Source: Ruminococcus sp.
Lineage (GTDB): Bacteria > Bacillota > Clostridia > Oscillospirales > Acutalibacteraceae
Direction of reading: 5' to 3'
Length of the DNA stretch: 32,062 bases
Assembly (NCBI GenBank): GCA_017403985.1
Contig: JAFRDE010000040.1
Coordinates: forward strand, 1 to 32,062
A program made the position numbers and the translations under genes. This document shows positions 7,488 through 14,557 of this stretch, one piece after another. Under the pieces are notes generated by a model. It saw nothing but the letters and a program-made list of their open reading frames with translations, searched no databases and was not told the DNA's origin. Every line of letters starts with the position of its first letter. Positions within the stretch are counted from its first letter, which is position 1.

Positions 7488-8368
7488 TTCAGTGTCGCCT
7501 CAAATCGATCGTAAATGATAACAGGATAGTAAGAGAGCTTGGATTTTTTGAGCCCTTCGATCCCGAGATCTTCTTCTCTGTTGATGTATTTGTAAGCTGT
7601 CAGCGTTTTGGCGAAAGCGTTGTTGATTACCGCGTAACTGCCGGTATAGCCGCGCAGGGCTTTCTCAAAAATGATGTCGAAGCATACGTCGGAGATCTCG
7701 CTGCCCAGCGTCATGGCGACGGGCTCTGAGCCGGCGTAGAGCACCGCGCCGCGCATCCCCAGCTTCTGATAGTGTTCGAGCGCCTCGCGCAGTACCGCGT
7801 ACTCGCCGTGGGCGGCGGGGTCGATGCCGTTTTCGGCGCACCACAGCTCCATCACACGCAGGGCGTCGGCACGGTTGGCGTCATCCAGCGGCGCGAACGA
7901 CGCGTCCGGATACGTGCGGTAAAAGCGCGCGATGTAGTTGCGCTTCGCGTGATAGCGCTTTCCCTCCAGTTGTGCCAGATCCTCGGTGAGATAGATGTAA
8001 TCCTGCGTGTCATAGGATCGCTCAAAGGCGAACCGCGAGGGGAAAAGCGCCTCGAGGAGATCGCGTTCCTTTCGGGACAGATAACAGAACAGCGGCGCCT
8101 GCCCTCTTTCGGCTGCGTCGGCGAGCACAGCTTCAACCGCGCCTTTTACGTTTTTGCCCGCGGGCAGACAGTAGCCCCAGATCGTCGTGTCGTCGCGATA
8201 GTACGCCTTGATGAGCGTGTCGTCGTACAGTGCGACGCGCAGCGGATATTCCCGACTCCACAGGTAGCCGCTGACAAAGTTGAACTCGCATCCGAGGGCG
8301 TCGGTGCAGTCGTAATACTGTCGGTATGCAGATAGCCGATCGATGGCTAACGGTTGAAAATCCAGCAT
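7484..8368 (-). CDS. DUF2156 protein (phosphatidylglycerol lysyltransferase C-terminal-like)
   Basis: A 294-residue protein of the DUF2156 family, the soluble GNAT-like domain that in MprF enzymes transfers an aminoacyl group from tRNA to phosphatidylglycerol. The characteristic segment LEGKRYHAKRNYIARF is at about residues 134-149, and the C-terminal part (FDIIFEKALRGYTGSYAVIN, then YINREEDLGIEGLKKSKLSYYP) is also typical. There are no membrane helices, so it is a stand-alone domain and not a full flippase-synthase. AAAGGAG precedes the ATG and a consensus promoter lies at 8408-8436 on this strand. It is the first gene of a two-gene unit with the GNAT protein. The function of stand-alone members is not settled; transfer of an amino acid or acyl group is a reasonable guess. 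Confidence 0.85.
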   Translation of the reverse strand: MLDFQPLAIDRLSAYRQYYDCTDALGCEFNFVSGYLWSREYPLRVALYDDTLIKAYYRDDTTIWGYCLPAGKNVKGAVEAVLADAAERGQAPLFCYLSRKERDLLEALFPSRFAFERSYDTQDYIYLTEDLAQLEGKRYHAKRNYIARFYRTYPDASFAPLDDANRADALRVMELWCAENGIDPAAHGEYAVLREALEHYQKLGMRGAVLYAGSEPVAMTLGSEISDVCFDIIFEKALRGYTGSYAVINNAFAKTLTAYKYINREEDLGIEGLKKSKLSYYPVIIYDRFEATLK

Positions 8369-8407
8369 AAAAGGGTATGGTCTCCTTTCGGTTCGGGTTC
8401 GATAATT

Positions 8408-8436
8408 ATTATATAAAAGACAAGTGAAAAAGGCAA
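8408..8436 (-). promoter_or_regulatory. Promoter of the DUF2156-GNAT unit
   Basis: Read on the minus strand, TTGCCT (8431-8436) and a perfect TATAAT (8408-8413) are separated by 17 bp. Transcription would start near 8401, about 33 nt before the start codon at 8368. Confidence 0.75.
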
Positions 8437-8588
8437 TCTTTTTTGACGGATTGATCTTTTTTTATCGCGATAGTTCAAGGCTGTAAACTGTCACCGTCAA
8501 TATCTTTTCTGCGTGACAGCGGAGATCGGACCTTGATCCACTCCCGTAGAGCCGATAGATCATTACATGATCCCTACAGATAAAGACA
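8437..8588. other. Intergenic stretch without a gene
   Basis: With the promoter on its left and the hairpin repeat on its right, this is the unexplained part of the 381-bp gap 8369-8749. It has T-rich runs at 8438-8463, a 7-bp inverted repeat CTGTCAC/GTGACAG (8488-8494 and 8513-8519), and the palindrome GATCAT-TAC-ATGATC near 8560. No reading frame here has a start site or a credible protein. Confidence 0.5.
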
Positions 8589-8652
8589 GGAATAAGCAAT
8601 AAACAACAACGGACTGATTCGGCACATCGATATGTGTCAAGTCAGTCCGTTG
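8589..8652. repeat. Dispersed hairpin repeat, copy 2
   Basis: The arms 8607-8627 and 8632-8652 pair over CGAT with two wobbles and one mismatch. The left flank GGAATAAGCAATAAACAA matches the flank of copy 1 at 6584-6603. As with copy 1, the unit lies behind a minus-strand gene (the FtsX-like permease, which ends at 8750) in the same orientation, and on that strand it is followed by TTGTTTATTGCTTATT. It may terminate the transporter operon. Confidence 0.8.
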
Positions 8653-8749
8653 GTACTATGTCAGAAAGCACCTGATTGATTTGAAAACGGTATGATTCCC
8701 GATGAGGTCAAGTGCGAAGGGAGCCTATGTTTTTCAATATTTGCCCGGG

Positions 8750-9922
8750 TTATGCGTTACTGCCGCGATCATACTTTTTATGCTTTTTCACGAGACAGCT
8801 GATGCCGACGGTCAGCGTCAGAGACAACACAATCAGGACGGCAAAGCAGGAACACAGCAGGAGCATCGTGTGAGAAAACAGATGCAGATAATATCCGTTC
8901 CCTACAGAAAGGTTGGCGTTTGTCTGTTGGATATGATCGGTGAACGTTCCGAGATAGTGACCGATCTCAAAAACGTTGTCATAAGGAACGTAGTCTGCAG
9001 GAAGGACGATCCTTGGCGGGAATAAAATGATGAGCGCGATCGGTACCGCGATCAGGACGACGGCGAGCAGGATGCGCGCGAGAAGGTAAAACTTGTTTTG
9101 CCAAAGCACGGTGCGCCGATAATCCGTCTGTTCATCTTTGCGCAGCTTGCGGTAAGCGCGGCGCGTCATGCCGGATAGATATTTCAGGACGATGAACAGG
9201 AGGATCAGCGCGATGAAGGAAATAAACCAATTCGGCAAAACGGCAATCATGCCGCGCTTGACGGCAAGGTCGTTTTCCAGATAAAAGTCGGTGTCGGAAC
9301 CGGTCATGCCGAGCAGCCGCACCGCTTTTTCGGAGAACGAGCCCTTCGGCGCCGATACGGTATCGACCATCTGCTCTTCGTAACCGTCATAAGCGGTGTA
9401 GGGGAGATAGACGCGGTCGTAAACGTCCGACGATATCCCACGCAGAAAGCCCGAGGGCTTCTGATAGATGCCGACAACGGTGTAATCCTTTCCCCAAAGA
9501 GAGACGGTCTGTCCCACGACGTTCGCGTCCACGCTCATCGCGAGCGCGGTCTTATCGCTGATAACGACAGCGGGCGTTTTGCCGGCGATATGCTCCTCGG
9601 TGATCGCGGAGCCGCCGACATGGATGTTGTAAACCCGGAAGTAGTTTTCGTTGACGAGCACCGGCTTGATCTCACCGACGCCCTCGACGGTTAAGGGATC
9701 AAGTTCGCCGCAGACGACCAGATCGTCGCCGCGATTTGTTTCCGGCAGCCTGTCATATGCTGTAAAGGTGATCTGCGGTGAAAGACGGCTGCGGCTGTAT
9801 TCCAGCAGCGCGGGGATCTCGGCGGCAACCGTATAGGACAGTACAAAGAAGACGACGCCGATCAGCAGGAAACAGACGCCCGCGATCCACAGACCGATAT
9901 GCTTTCTTTTCTCTTTAGCCAT
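8750..9922 (-). CDS. FtsX/MacB-like ABC permease
   Basis: A 390-residue membrane protein with the FtsX-family layout. One helix (about residues 10-32) is followed by an extracellular MacB-type core domain (about 33-225, with YFRVYNIHVGGSAITEEH, TPAVVISDKTALAM and GQTVSLWGKDYTVVGIY), then three helices (about 226-250, 277-300 and 353-380). Such proteins work with a cytosolic ATPase, as in MacB or LolCDE-type systems that export substrates or act as mechanotransmitters. No ATPase gene is in the window. It overlaps the upstream adaptor-like gene by 8 bp and is the last gene of the operon beginning at 13710. Its presence behind a sugar importer is unusual. Confidence 0.8.
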   Translation of the reverse strand: MAKEKRKHIGLWIAGVCFLLIGVVFFVLSYTVAAEIPALLEYSRSRLSPQITFTAYDRLPETNRGDDLVVCGELDPLTVEGVGEIKPVLVNENYFRVYNIHVGGSAITEEHIAGKTPAVVISDKTALAMSVDANVVGQTVSLWGKDYTVVGIYQKPSGFLRGISSDVYDRVYLPYTAYDGYEEQMVDTVSAPKGSFSEKAVRLLGMTGSDTDFYLENDLAVKRGMIAVLPNWFISFIALILLFIVLKYLSGMTRRAYRKLRKDEQTDYRRTVLWQNKFYLLARILLAVVLIAVPIALIILFPPRIVLPADYVPYDNVFEIGHYLGTFTDHIQQTNANLSVGNGYYLHLFSHTMLLLCSCFAVLIVLSLTLTVGISCLVKKHKKYDRGSNA

Positions 9923-10607
9923 CTAATGTCACCCTTTGTCCGTCATGGATCTCTTTGGTGCTTGTCAGCACGATCGGCAGCATGTCGGCGTCCATGTCTA
10001 CCGCGGCGTAGAAGTCGGATTCAGCAAGGATCGTCACCGGTGTTTGCTTGACATAGCGCTTCTGATCGTCGCCTTCCGTGACGACATAGACATAGCTGCC
10101 GTTCTGTATCGCGGATTTCATCAGGATATGCCTGTATCTCTGACTTTCGAATGTGTTGTCGATGATGACAGTATCGCCGTAGACGGGCATTTCTTCGCCT
10201 TCCTGCAGCTCCATGGTTTTCAGCTCGGCGGTACATTCGATACCCTCTTCGGTTTCTCTTTTGCCGACGATGACGGCGACGCCGCTGCGGTAGGCGTATT
10301 CGTCCTTACCTACCTGTACCGACGCTTTGACGTTGACGGAGGCGCCCATCTGCATGAACGTATTCAGCGACGGGTCGCAGGTGAAGCGGAAGCGCAGCTC
10401 GCTGCCGTCTGCCGACGCGGAGTCGGATGGCTCAAAGACGGAGGCGGTACGCAGATCGTATTTCAGCGTTCCTTCGCCGCCGAACGTGCAGGTGACGTGA
10501 GGCAGAAGATAGTTGTCGATCGTGCCGGAAAAGTAGGTCAGCAGCGCGATGATCGCTAAAAACGCGATCGAAACTTTTATGATGATGGATTTGATACTTG
10601 ATTTCAT
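9915..10607 (-). CDS. Membrane-anchored adaptor-like protein (HlyD/MacA-like, distant)
   Basis: A 230-residue protein with one N-terminal transmembrane anchor (IIIKVSIAFLAIIALLTYFS) and an extracellular beta-rich region. The pattern, with SELRFRFTCDPSLNTFMQMG early and GSYVYVVTEGDDQKRYVKQTPV and LTSTKEIHDGQRV near the end, resembles the membrane-proximal part of periplasmic adaptor (membrane fusion) proteins that pair with MacB-type permeases. It lacks an obvious lipoyl domain and coiled-coil hairpin, so it is short for the family. GAAGGTG before the ATG lies across the stop of the MalG-like permease, and its own 3' end overlaps the FtsX-like gene, so production of the set is coupled. The adaptor reading is supported more by context than by motif. 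Confidence 0.6.
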   Translation of the reverse strand: MKSSIKSIIIKVSIAFLAIIALLTYFSGTIDNYLLPHVTCTFGGEGTLKYDLRTASVFEPSDSASADGSELRFRFTCDPSLNTFMQMGASVNVKASVQVGKDEYAYRSGVAVIVGKRETEEGIECTAELKTMELQEGEEMPVYGDTVIIDNTFESQRYRHILMKSAIQNGSYVYVVTEGDDQKRYVKQTPVTILAESDFYAAVDMDADMLPIVLTSTKEIHDGQRVTLDG

Positions 10608-10609
10608 AG

Positions 10610-11446
10610 TTACACCTTCGAATTCTTGAATTCTTTGCTGTGATAGAGATAGAGCAGCAGGGGAGGGATCATAAAGATGACGCCGCAGGCGAAAATGACG
10701 CCCGGGTCGGTCGTGCCGAAGCTGCTCAGCGCGACAGAGAGTGGATACTTATCTTTGTCCGTGATATAGATGACGACCTGCTCAACCATGTTCCAGTTGT
10801 CGATGAAGGTCAGGATCATCAGCGCGGCAATACCGCCTTTGACCTGCGGGATGACGATTTTGAACAGGATTTTCAGCGTCGAGGCGCCGTCGATGCGCGC
10901 CGCCTCGATCGCGTCGTCCGGCACATAGCGCATATACTGCCGCAGCAGACATACGCCGAACGCCGTAAATGCCGAGGGCAGGATCAGCGCCCAGATCGTG
11001 TCGAGCAGTCCCATCCGCTGTATCATCATGTAGTTCGGTACCATCGTGACCCACGACGGCATGATCAGCAGGATGATGAAGATGAAGAACAGCGCGTCAC
11101 GGAACGGAAAACGCAGTTTTGTGAACGCGAAGGCGGCAAAGATCGATACCATCGTCTGGATCACTACGATCGGAACCGTGATCAGCAGCGAATTCCAGAA
11201 GTAATTCAGGAATTGAGGTCTTCTTAAAAACGCCTGATAATACTGTTCCAGGCTGAACTGATCGGGTATCAGGTGAAAGTTAGCGTAATGCTCCGGCGAG
11301 GTGGTATAGGATTCGACGATCTCGCTCGACGTCATCACGGAGTTCGCCAGCATATAGACGATCGGCAGCAGGAACAGCAGGACGATCAGGATGAGCGCAG
11401 CGTATTTGAGGATGATGACAGCGCGGTTTTTACCATGCTTTTTCAT
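10610..11446 (-). CDS. CUT1-type carbohydrate ABC permease (MalG/UgpE-like)
   Basis: A 278-residue inner-membrane permease with six predicted helices. The EAA loop, which docks the ATPase, is EAARIDGASTLKILFKIVIP at residues 181-200, as in MalG-type subunits. It forms a heterodimer with the MalF-like protein encoded just upstream; the start overlaps that gene's stop by 4 bp (ATGA). No ATPase is encoded here. In many Firmicutes a shared MsmK-type ATPase made elsewhere serves several CUT1 importers, which would explain the gap. The substrate is unknown, probably an oligosaccharide. Confidence 0.92.
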   Translation of the reverse strand: MKKHGKNRAVIILKYAALILIVLLFLLPIVYMLANSVMTSSEIVESYTTSPEHYANFHLIPDQFSLEQYYQAFLRRPQFLNYFWNSLLITVPIVVIQTMVSIFAAFAFTKLRFPFRDALFFIFIILLIMPSWVTMVPNYMMIQRMGLLDTIWALILPSAFTAFGVCLLRQYMRYVPDDAIEAARIDGASTLKILFKIVIPQVKGGIAALMILTFIDNWNMVEQVVIYITDKDKYPLSVALSSFGTTDPGVIFACGVIFMIPPLLLYLYHSKEFKNSKV

Positions 11447-12288
11447 ATACTGCTCCTCCTTTCAATTCGGAAGAAAATCAGCATGATCACGATGATGAAG
11501 ATGCTCAGCACGATGGACGCGGCGCTCAGCCGCGGATAGTTGAGGTTGTAGAAATTGTTGTTCATAAAGTGCTGGATCATATAGAGATGTTCGTCCGGAT
11601 ACTGACCGTACAGCAGGTATACTTCGCGGAAGATTTTGAACGAGCTGATGACGGTCAGCAGGATAACGAAGAAGGTGGTCGGACGCAGAAGCGGCAGGAC
11701 GATCTTCGTGACGACCTGCGCGCGGTTCGCGCCGTCCAGATAGGCGGGTTCGCGGACCTCTTTGGGGATCTTTCGCAGTCCCGCCGAAAACAGGATGATG
11801 TTGTAGGCGCAGTTTTTCCAGACAAAGATGAAGATCACCAGCGCCATCGACCACGGTCCCTTGAAGAAGGAAACGGTGTCCAGTCCCATCTTTTGGAGCA
11901 GGTTGTTCAGAACGCCGTAATCGTCGAAGAAGATCTGCCACACATACACGACAGAGGCGATCGGTACGATCAGCGGCGATAGGAACAGGCTGCTGAAAAA
12001 GCTCGTGTGCTTGTCAAAGGTGGAGAGGAACAGCGCGATCAGCAGGGGGATGATGACCGCAAGCGGGATGGCGAACAGCGAGAAGATCGCCGTGTTCTTC
12101 ATCCCCAGCCAGAAGGTGTTGGATTTGAACAGCGCCGTGAAATTCGCGAAGCCGGCGAATTGATCCTGCAAGGTAAAGCCGTGGTAGATGCTGATACAGA
12201 ATGGGATCAGGTAGAAGATGAAGATACCGATGAGCGCGGGCAGTGCAAAGCCGACGCCGGTCCATGCTTGTTTTGTTTTCAGTTTCAT
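11443..12288 (-). CDS. CUT1-type carbohydrate ABC permease (MalF/UgpA-like)
   Basis: A 281-residue membrane protein with six predicted helices, partner of the MalG-like permease. Its EAA loop is REPAYLDGANRAQVVTKIVL, near residues 179-198. The start is taken as ATG 12288, because GGAG lies 8 nt upstream; an in-frame GTG at 12297 overlaps that site and adds only three residues. It follows the solute-binding lipoprotein gene by 18 bp. Together the three genes make the binding and membrane parts of an oligosaccharide importer. Confidence 0.92.
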   Translation of the reverse strand: MKLKTKQAWTGVGFALPALIGIFIFYLIPFCISIYHGFTLQDQFAGFANFTALFKSNTFWLGMKNTAIFSLFAIPLAVIIPLLIALFLSTFDKHTSFFSSLFLSPLIVPIASVVYVWQIFFDDYGVLNNLLQKMGLDTVSFFKGPWSMALVIFIFVWKNCAYNIILFSAGLRKIPKEVREPAYLDGANRAQVVTKIVLPLLRPTTFFVILLTVISSFKIFREVYLLYGQYPDEHLYMIQHFMNNNFYNLNYPRLSAASIVLSIFIIVIMLIFFRIERRSSI

Positions 12289-12306
12289 TTCATACACTCC
12301 GTATGG

Positions 12307-13710
12307 TTATTCCCAAATATATATCTTCGTAGCGGAAGTCAGATTGTCCGCGCATTTGTCGAGATTTGTTTTGCCGTCCCAGTAGTCCTGCAGGATAGGA
12401 ATAGCGACGTTTTTATCATAGCTTGCGTTGTACAAGTCAAAGTACAGTTCGACGGAATCGATTTTTTCGATATGATCGATCAGCGCCTGCGTGACCGGGC
12501 TGAGCTCGTTCTTCGGCGCGATATCGATGTTGTACATCTCGAAAAGATCGCCGATGTTTTTCGCGTCCCGGATACAGTTCTCGTAAGCGGAATTCAGCAC
12601 CGGCAGATAATCGATGTCGCCGCCGTAGGAATACTCTTCTCCGGTTCCCGTATAGAGATTCTGTACATGATCGCCGAGCAGGTATTTGAGAAATGCCAGC
12701 GCTTTATCACACTTTTCCTTTTTGATGTTGGAGCGGACAAAGATCGCGTCTACGATGCCGGCGGAATAGGTGTTTTCATCTTTTTCAAAACAGGAATACA
12801 GCACAGGGTCGTCGGCTCGCTTGTCGATCCCGATATCGTCGGGCAGGCTCATCATGAATTCCATGTAGATCGGATTGGAAAAGGAATGAACCGGATTGAA
12901 CAGACAGGGCGTCTGTTCTTTTGAATCGGAGACCTCGGGTTCCTCCGCCGCGGAGACTTCGGAATGTTCCCGAAGCTGTGACATCAGCTGCAGGTTTTCC
13001 TTGAAGTCCTCATCGAATGAAACGCTTTGGTTATTGAAGTCTACCTGAGAATTGACCAGCCGCAGGATGACCGTGTTGGGGTTCACCGCTCCGTTTCTTG
13101 CGTCGCCGCTCATGAAGTCAAAGCCTTTGGGGTCCTGCAGATAATCGGCAAAAACGGAATCCATATTGTCGAAGGTCAGGTGATAACCCTGCTCTGTCGG
13201 CATATTGAATTTTTGCAGGGTTTCTTTTTCACCGACTAGCGTATAGACGCGGTAGAACAGCGGCAGGAAGTATCGCTTTCCGTCGCAGATACCAGCGTCC
13301 ATGACAGTTTGATTATAGGCGCCCAGATCGATCTTGTCCGACGCTGTGTCGTTTGCGATCAGTTCATTCAGATCATAGAACGCGCCTGTCTTCATCAGGT
13401 GCTCAAAGGGCAGATCCATGTTGTTGGAGAACAGATCGGGTCCCGCTCCCGCCATCACCTCGATGTTCAGCCGCTGGCTCATGGTCTCAAAGTTGTCGAA
13501 TTCGATCAGCTTGATCTTCATGTCCTCCGTAGAGTGGGAGGTGCACCAGCGGTTATAACGCTGGATCTTTTCGACCGTGTCGTCCTTATATTCTTTGGTA
13601 TAGTAGTAGGTGAGCTGTTCGCTGTCAGCGGCATTGTCGCCGTCACTGCCGCACGCACAGCAGACGACCGCCAGCAGCAGCGCCAGCAATAAGCATAAGG
13701 TTCTTTTCAT
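12307..13710 (-). CDS. Extracellular solute-binding lipoprotein of a sugar ABC importer
   Basis: A 467-residue lipoprotein. The signal peptide MKRTLCLLLALLLAVV ends in a cysteine-rich lipobox (CCACGSD, lipidated Cys probably C20), which anchors it outside the membrane. The mature part has features of family 1 solute-binding proteins: a segment like AGAGPDLFSNNMDLPFEHLM early, and later IFVRSNIKKEKCDKALAFLK, which matches the 'substitute into a running list' region of such proteins. It is the first gene of the minus-strand transporter operon and delivers substrate to the two permeases that follow. AGGAG lies 8 nt before the ATG. The operon is divergent from the two-component system, whose putative operator sits between them, so uptake is probably switched by that sensor. 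Confidence 0.9.
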   Translation of the reverse strand: MKRTLCLLLALLLAVVCCACGSDGDNAADSEQLTYYYTKEYKDDTVEKIQRYNRWCTSHSTEDMKIKLIEFDNFETMSQRLNIEVMAGAGPDLFSNNMDLPFEHLMKTGAFYDLNELIANDTASDKIDLGAYNQTVMDAGICDGKRYFLPLFYRVYTLVGEKETLQKFNMPTEQGYHLTFDNMDSVFADYLQDPKGFDFMSGDARNGAVNPNTVILRLVNSQVDFNNQSVSFDEDFKENLQLMSQLREHSEVSAAEEPEVSDSKEQTPCLFNPVHSFSNPIYMEFMMSLPDDIGIDKRADDPVLYSCFEKDENTYSAGIVDAIFVRSNIKKEKCDKALAFLKYLLGDHVQNLYTGTGEEYSYGGDIDYLPVLNSAYENCIRDAKNIGDLFEMYNIDIAPKNELSPVTQALIDHIEKIDSVELYFDLYNASYDKNVAIPILQDYWDGKTNLDKCADNLTSATKIYIWE

Positions 13711-13753
13711 TTCCTACGCTCCTGTTCAACATTTGTTTTCGTCTTACAGCTCT

Positions 13754-13786
13754 ATCATAAAATGTTTATCTGAAGTTTATCTGAAG
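13754..13786 (-). promoter_or_regulatory. Putative response-regulator operator and -10 of the transporter operon
   Basis: On the minus strand two perfect 11-bp direct repeats, CTTCAGATAAA (13776-13786 and 13765-13775), are followed after 5 nt by TATGAT (13754-13759), a good -10. There is no -35 box, since the repeats occupy that place; this is the layout of promoters activated by OmpR/PhoB-type regulators, which bind tandem repeats one helical turn apart. The expected transcript start is near 13747. Confidence 0.65.
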
Positions 13787-13789
13787 AAC

Positions 13790-13818
13790 TTGTCTTTTTT
13801 TGCAAAATTTTTTATAAT
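13790..13818 (+). promoter_or_regulatory. Promoter of the two-component system genes
   Basis: TTGTCT (13790-13795) and a perfect TATAAT (13813-13818) are 17 bp apart, giving a start near 13825. The left operator ends only 3 bp upstream of this -35, and the right operator would lie in the early transcribed region. Both placements suggest autoregulation. Confidence 0.65.
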
Positions 13819-13832
13819 ATGATTAAATCAAT

Positions 13833-13854
13833 CTTCAGATAAACTTCAGACAAC
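13833..13854 (+). promoter_or_regulatory. Second operator half: 11-bp direct repeats facing the regulator gene
   Basis: CTTCAGATAAA (13833-13843) followed directly by CTTCAGACAAC (13844-13854) is the inverted counterpart of the pair at 13765-13786. A TATAAA lies 5 nt after it, mirroring the leftward arrangement. However, that box is too close to the ribosome binding site (AGAGG, 13866) to give a normal leader, so this pair more likely serves feedback control of the upstream TATAAT promoter. Confidence 0.6.
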
Positions 13855-13879
13855 AATGCTATAAAAGAGGTGCAGGCTG

Positions 13880-14557
13880 ATGTATAAGGTGTTATTGGTC
13901 GAGGATGATCGCAACATCCAAGCGCTGATCGCCAATTACTTTATCAAAAAAGAAAAAGGCGTTTTTGAGATCGATACCGCATCCGACGGACAGACGGGAT
14001 TGGAAAAGGCATACGAGAACAACTACGACTGTCTGCTGCTGGACGTTATGCTGCCGGAGCTGGACGGCTTTGAGATATGTCGCGAGATCCGCCGCGAGAG
14101 CGACGTACCGATCATCTTTATCACCGCGAGGACGGATGAGAGCGATATTCTCAACGGCTACGCGCTGGGGTGCGACGATTATGTGGTCAAGCCCTTTCCG
14201 CTGCCCGTTCTTTATGAAAAGGTGAACGCCCTGATCAAACGCGCCAAGGGTTTGGTGCGTTCCAAGGTGTTTTCATCGGGCGGGATCTCGCTCAATCCCA
14301 ACAACGGTATCGTGATCTGTGACGGCAGAGAGATCAAGCTGACCGCCAGAGAGTACGGTATCCTGAAAGTCCTGCTTGAGAACAAGGGCAGAGTTATCAG
14401 CCGCGAGAAGCTGATCGATATCGTTTGGGGTTATAACAACGATACCGACGAGCGCGTACTGGATACACATATGCGCAACCTGAGAAAAGCGCTGGGTGAT
14501 AACGGCAAGCAGATCAAGACCGTTATCCGCCGGGGCTATCAAATCGAGGATCAATAA
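13880..14557 (+). CDS. OmpR/PhoB-family response regulator
   Basis: A 225-residue transcription factor. The receiver domain (1-120) has the acidic pocket EDD near residue 8, the phosphoacceptor D55 in LLLDVMLPELDGF, and the conserved lysine in DDYVVKPF. The C-terminal winged helix (about 130-225) has the typical LTAREYGILKVLLENKGRV and the recognition region DERVLDTHMRNLRKALG followed by IKTVIRRGYQIE. It is phosphorylated by the histidine kinase encoded immediately downstream; the TAA stop and the kinase ATG are adjacent. Its likely DNA site is the set of 11-bp repeats in front of it, which also control the divergent transporter operon. AGAGG lies 9 nt before the ATG. Confidence 0.95.
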   Translation: MYKVLLVEDDRNIQALIANYFIKKEKGVFEIDTASDGQTGLEKAYENNYDCLLLDVMLPELDGFEICREIRRESDVPIIFITARTDESDILNGYALGCDDYVVKPFPLPVLYEKVNALIKRAKGLVRSKVFSSGGISLNPNNGIVICDGREIKLTAREYGILKVLLENKGRVISREKLIDIVWGYNNDTDERVLDTHMRNLRKALGDNGKQIKTVIRRGYQIEDQ

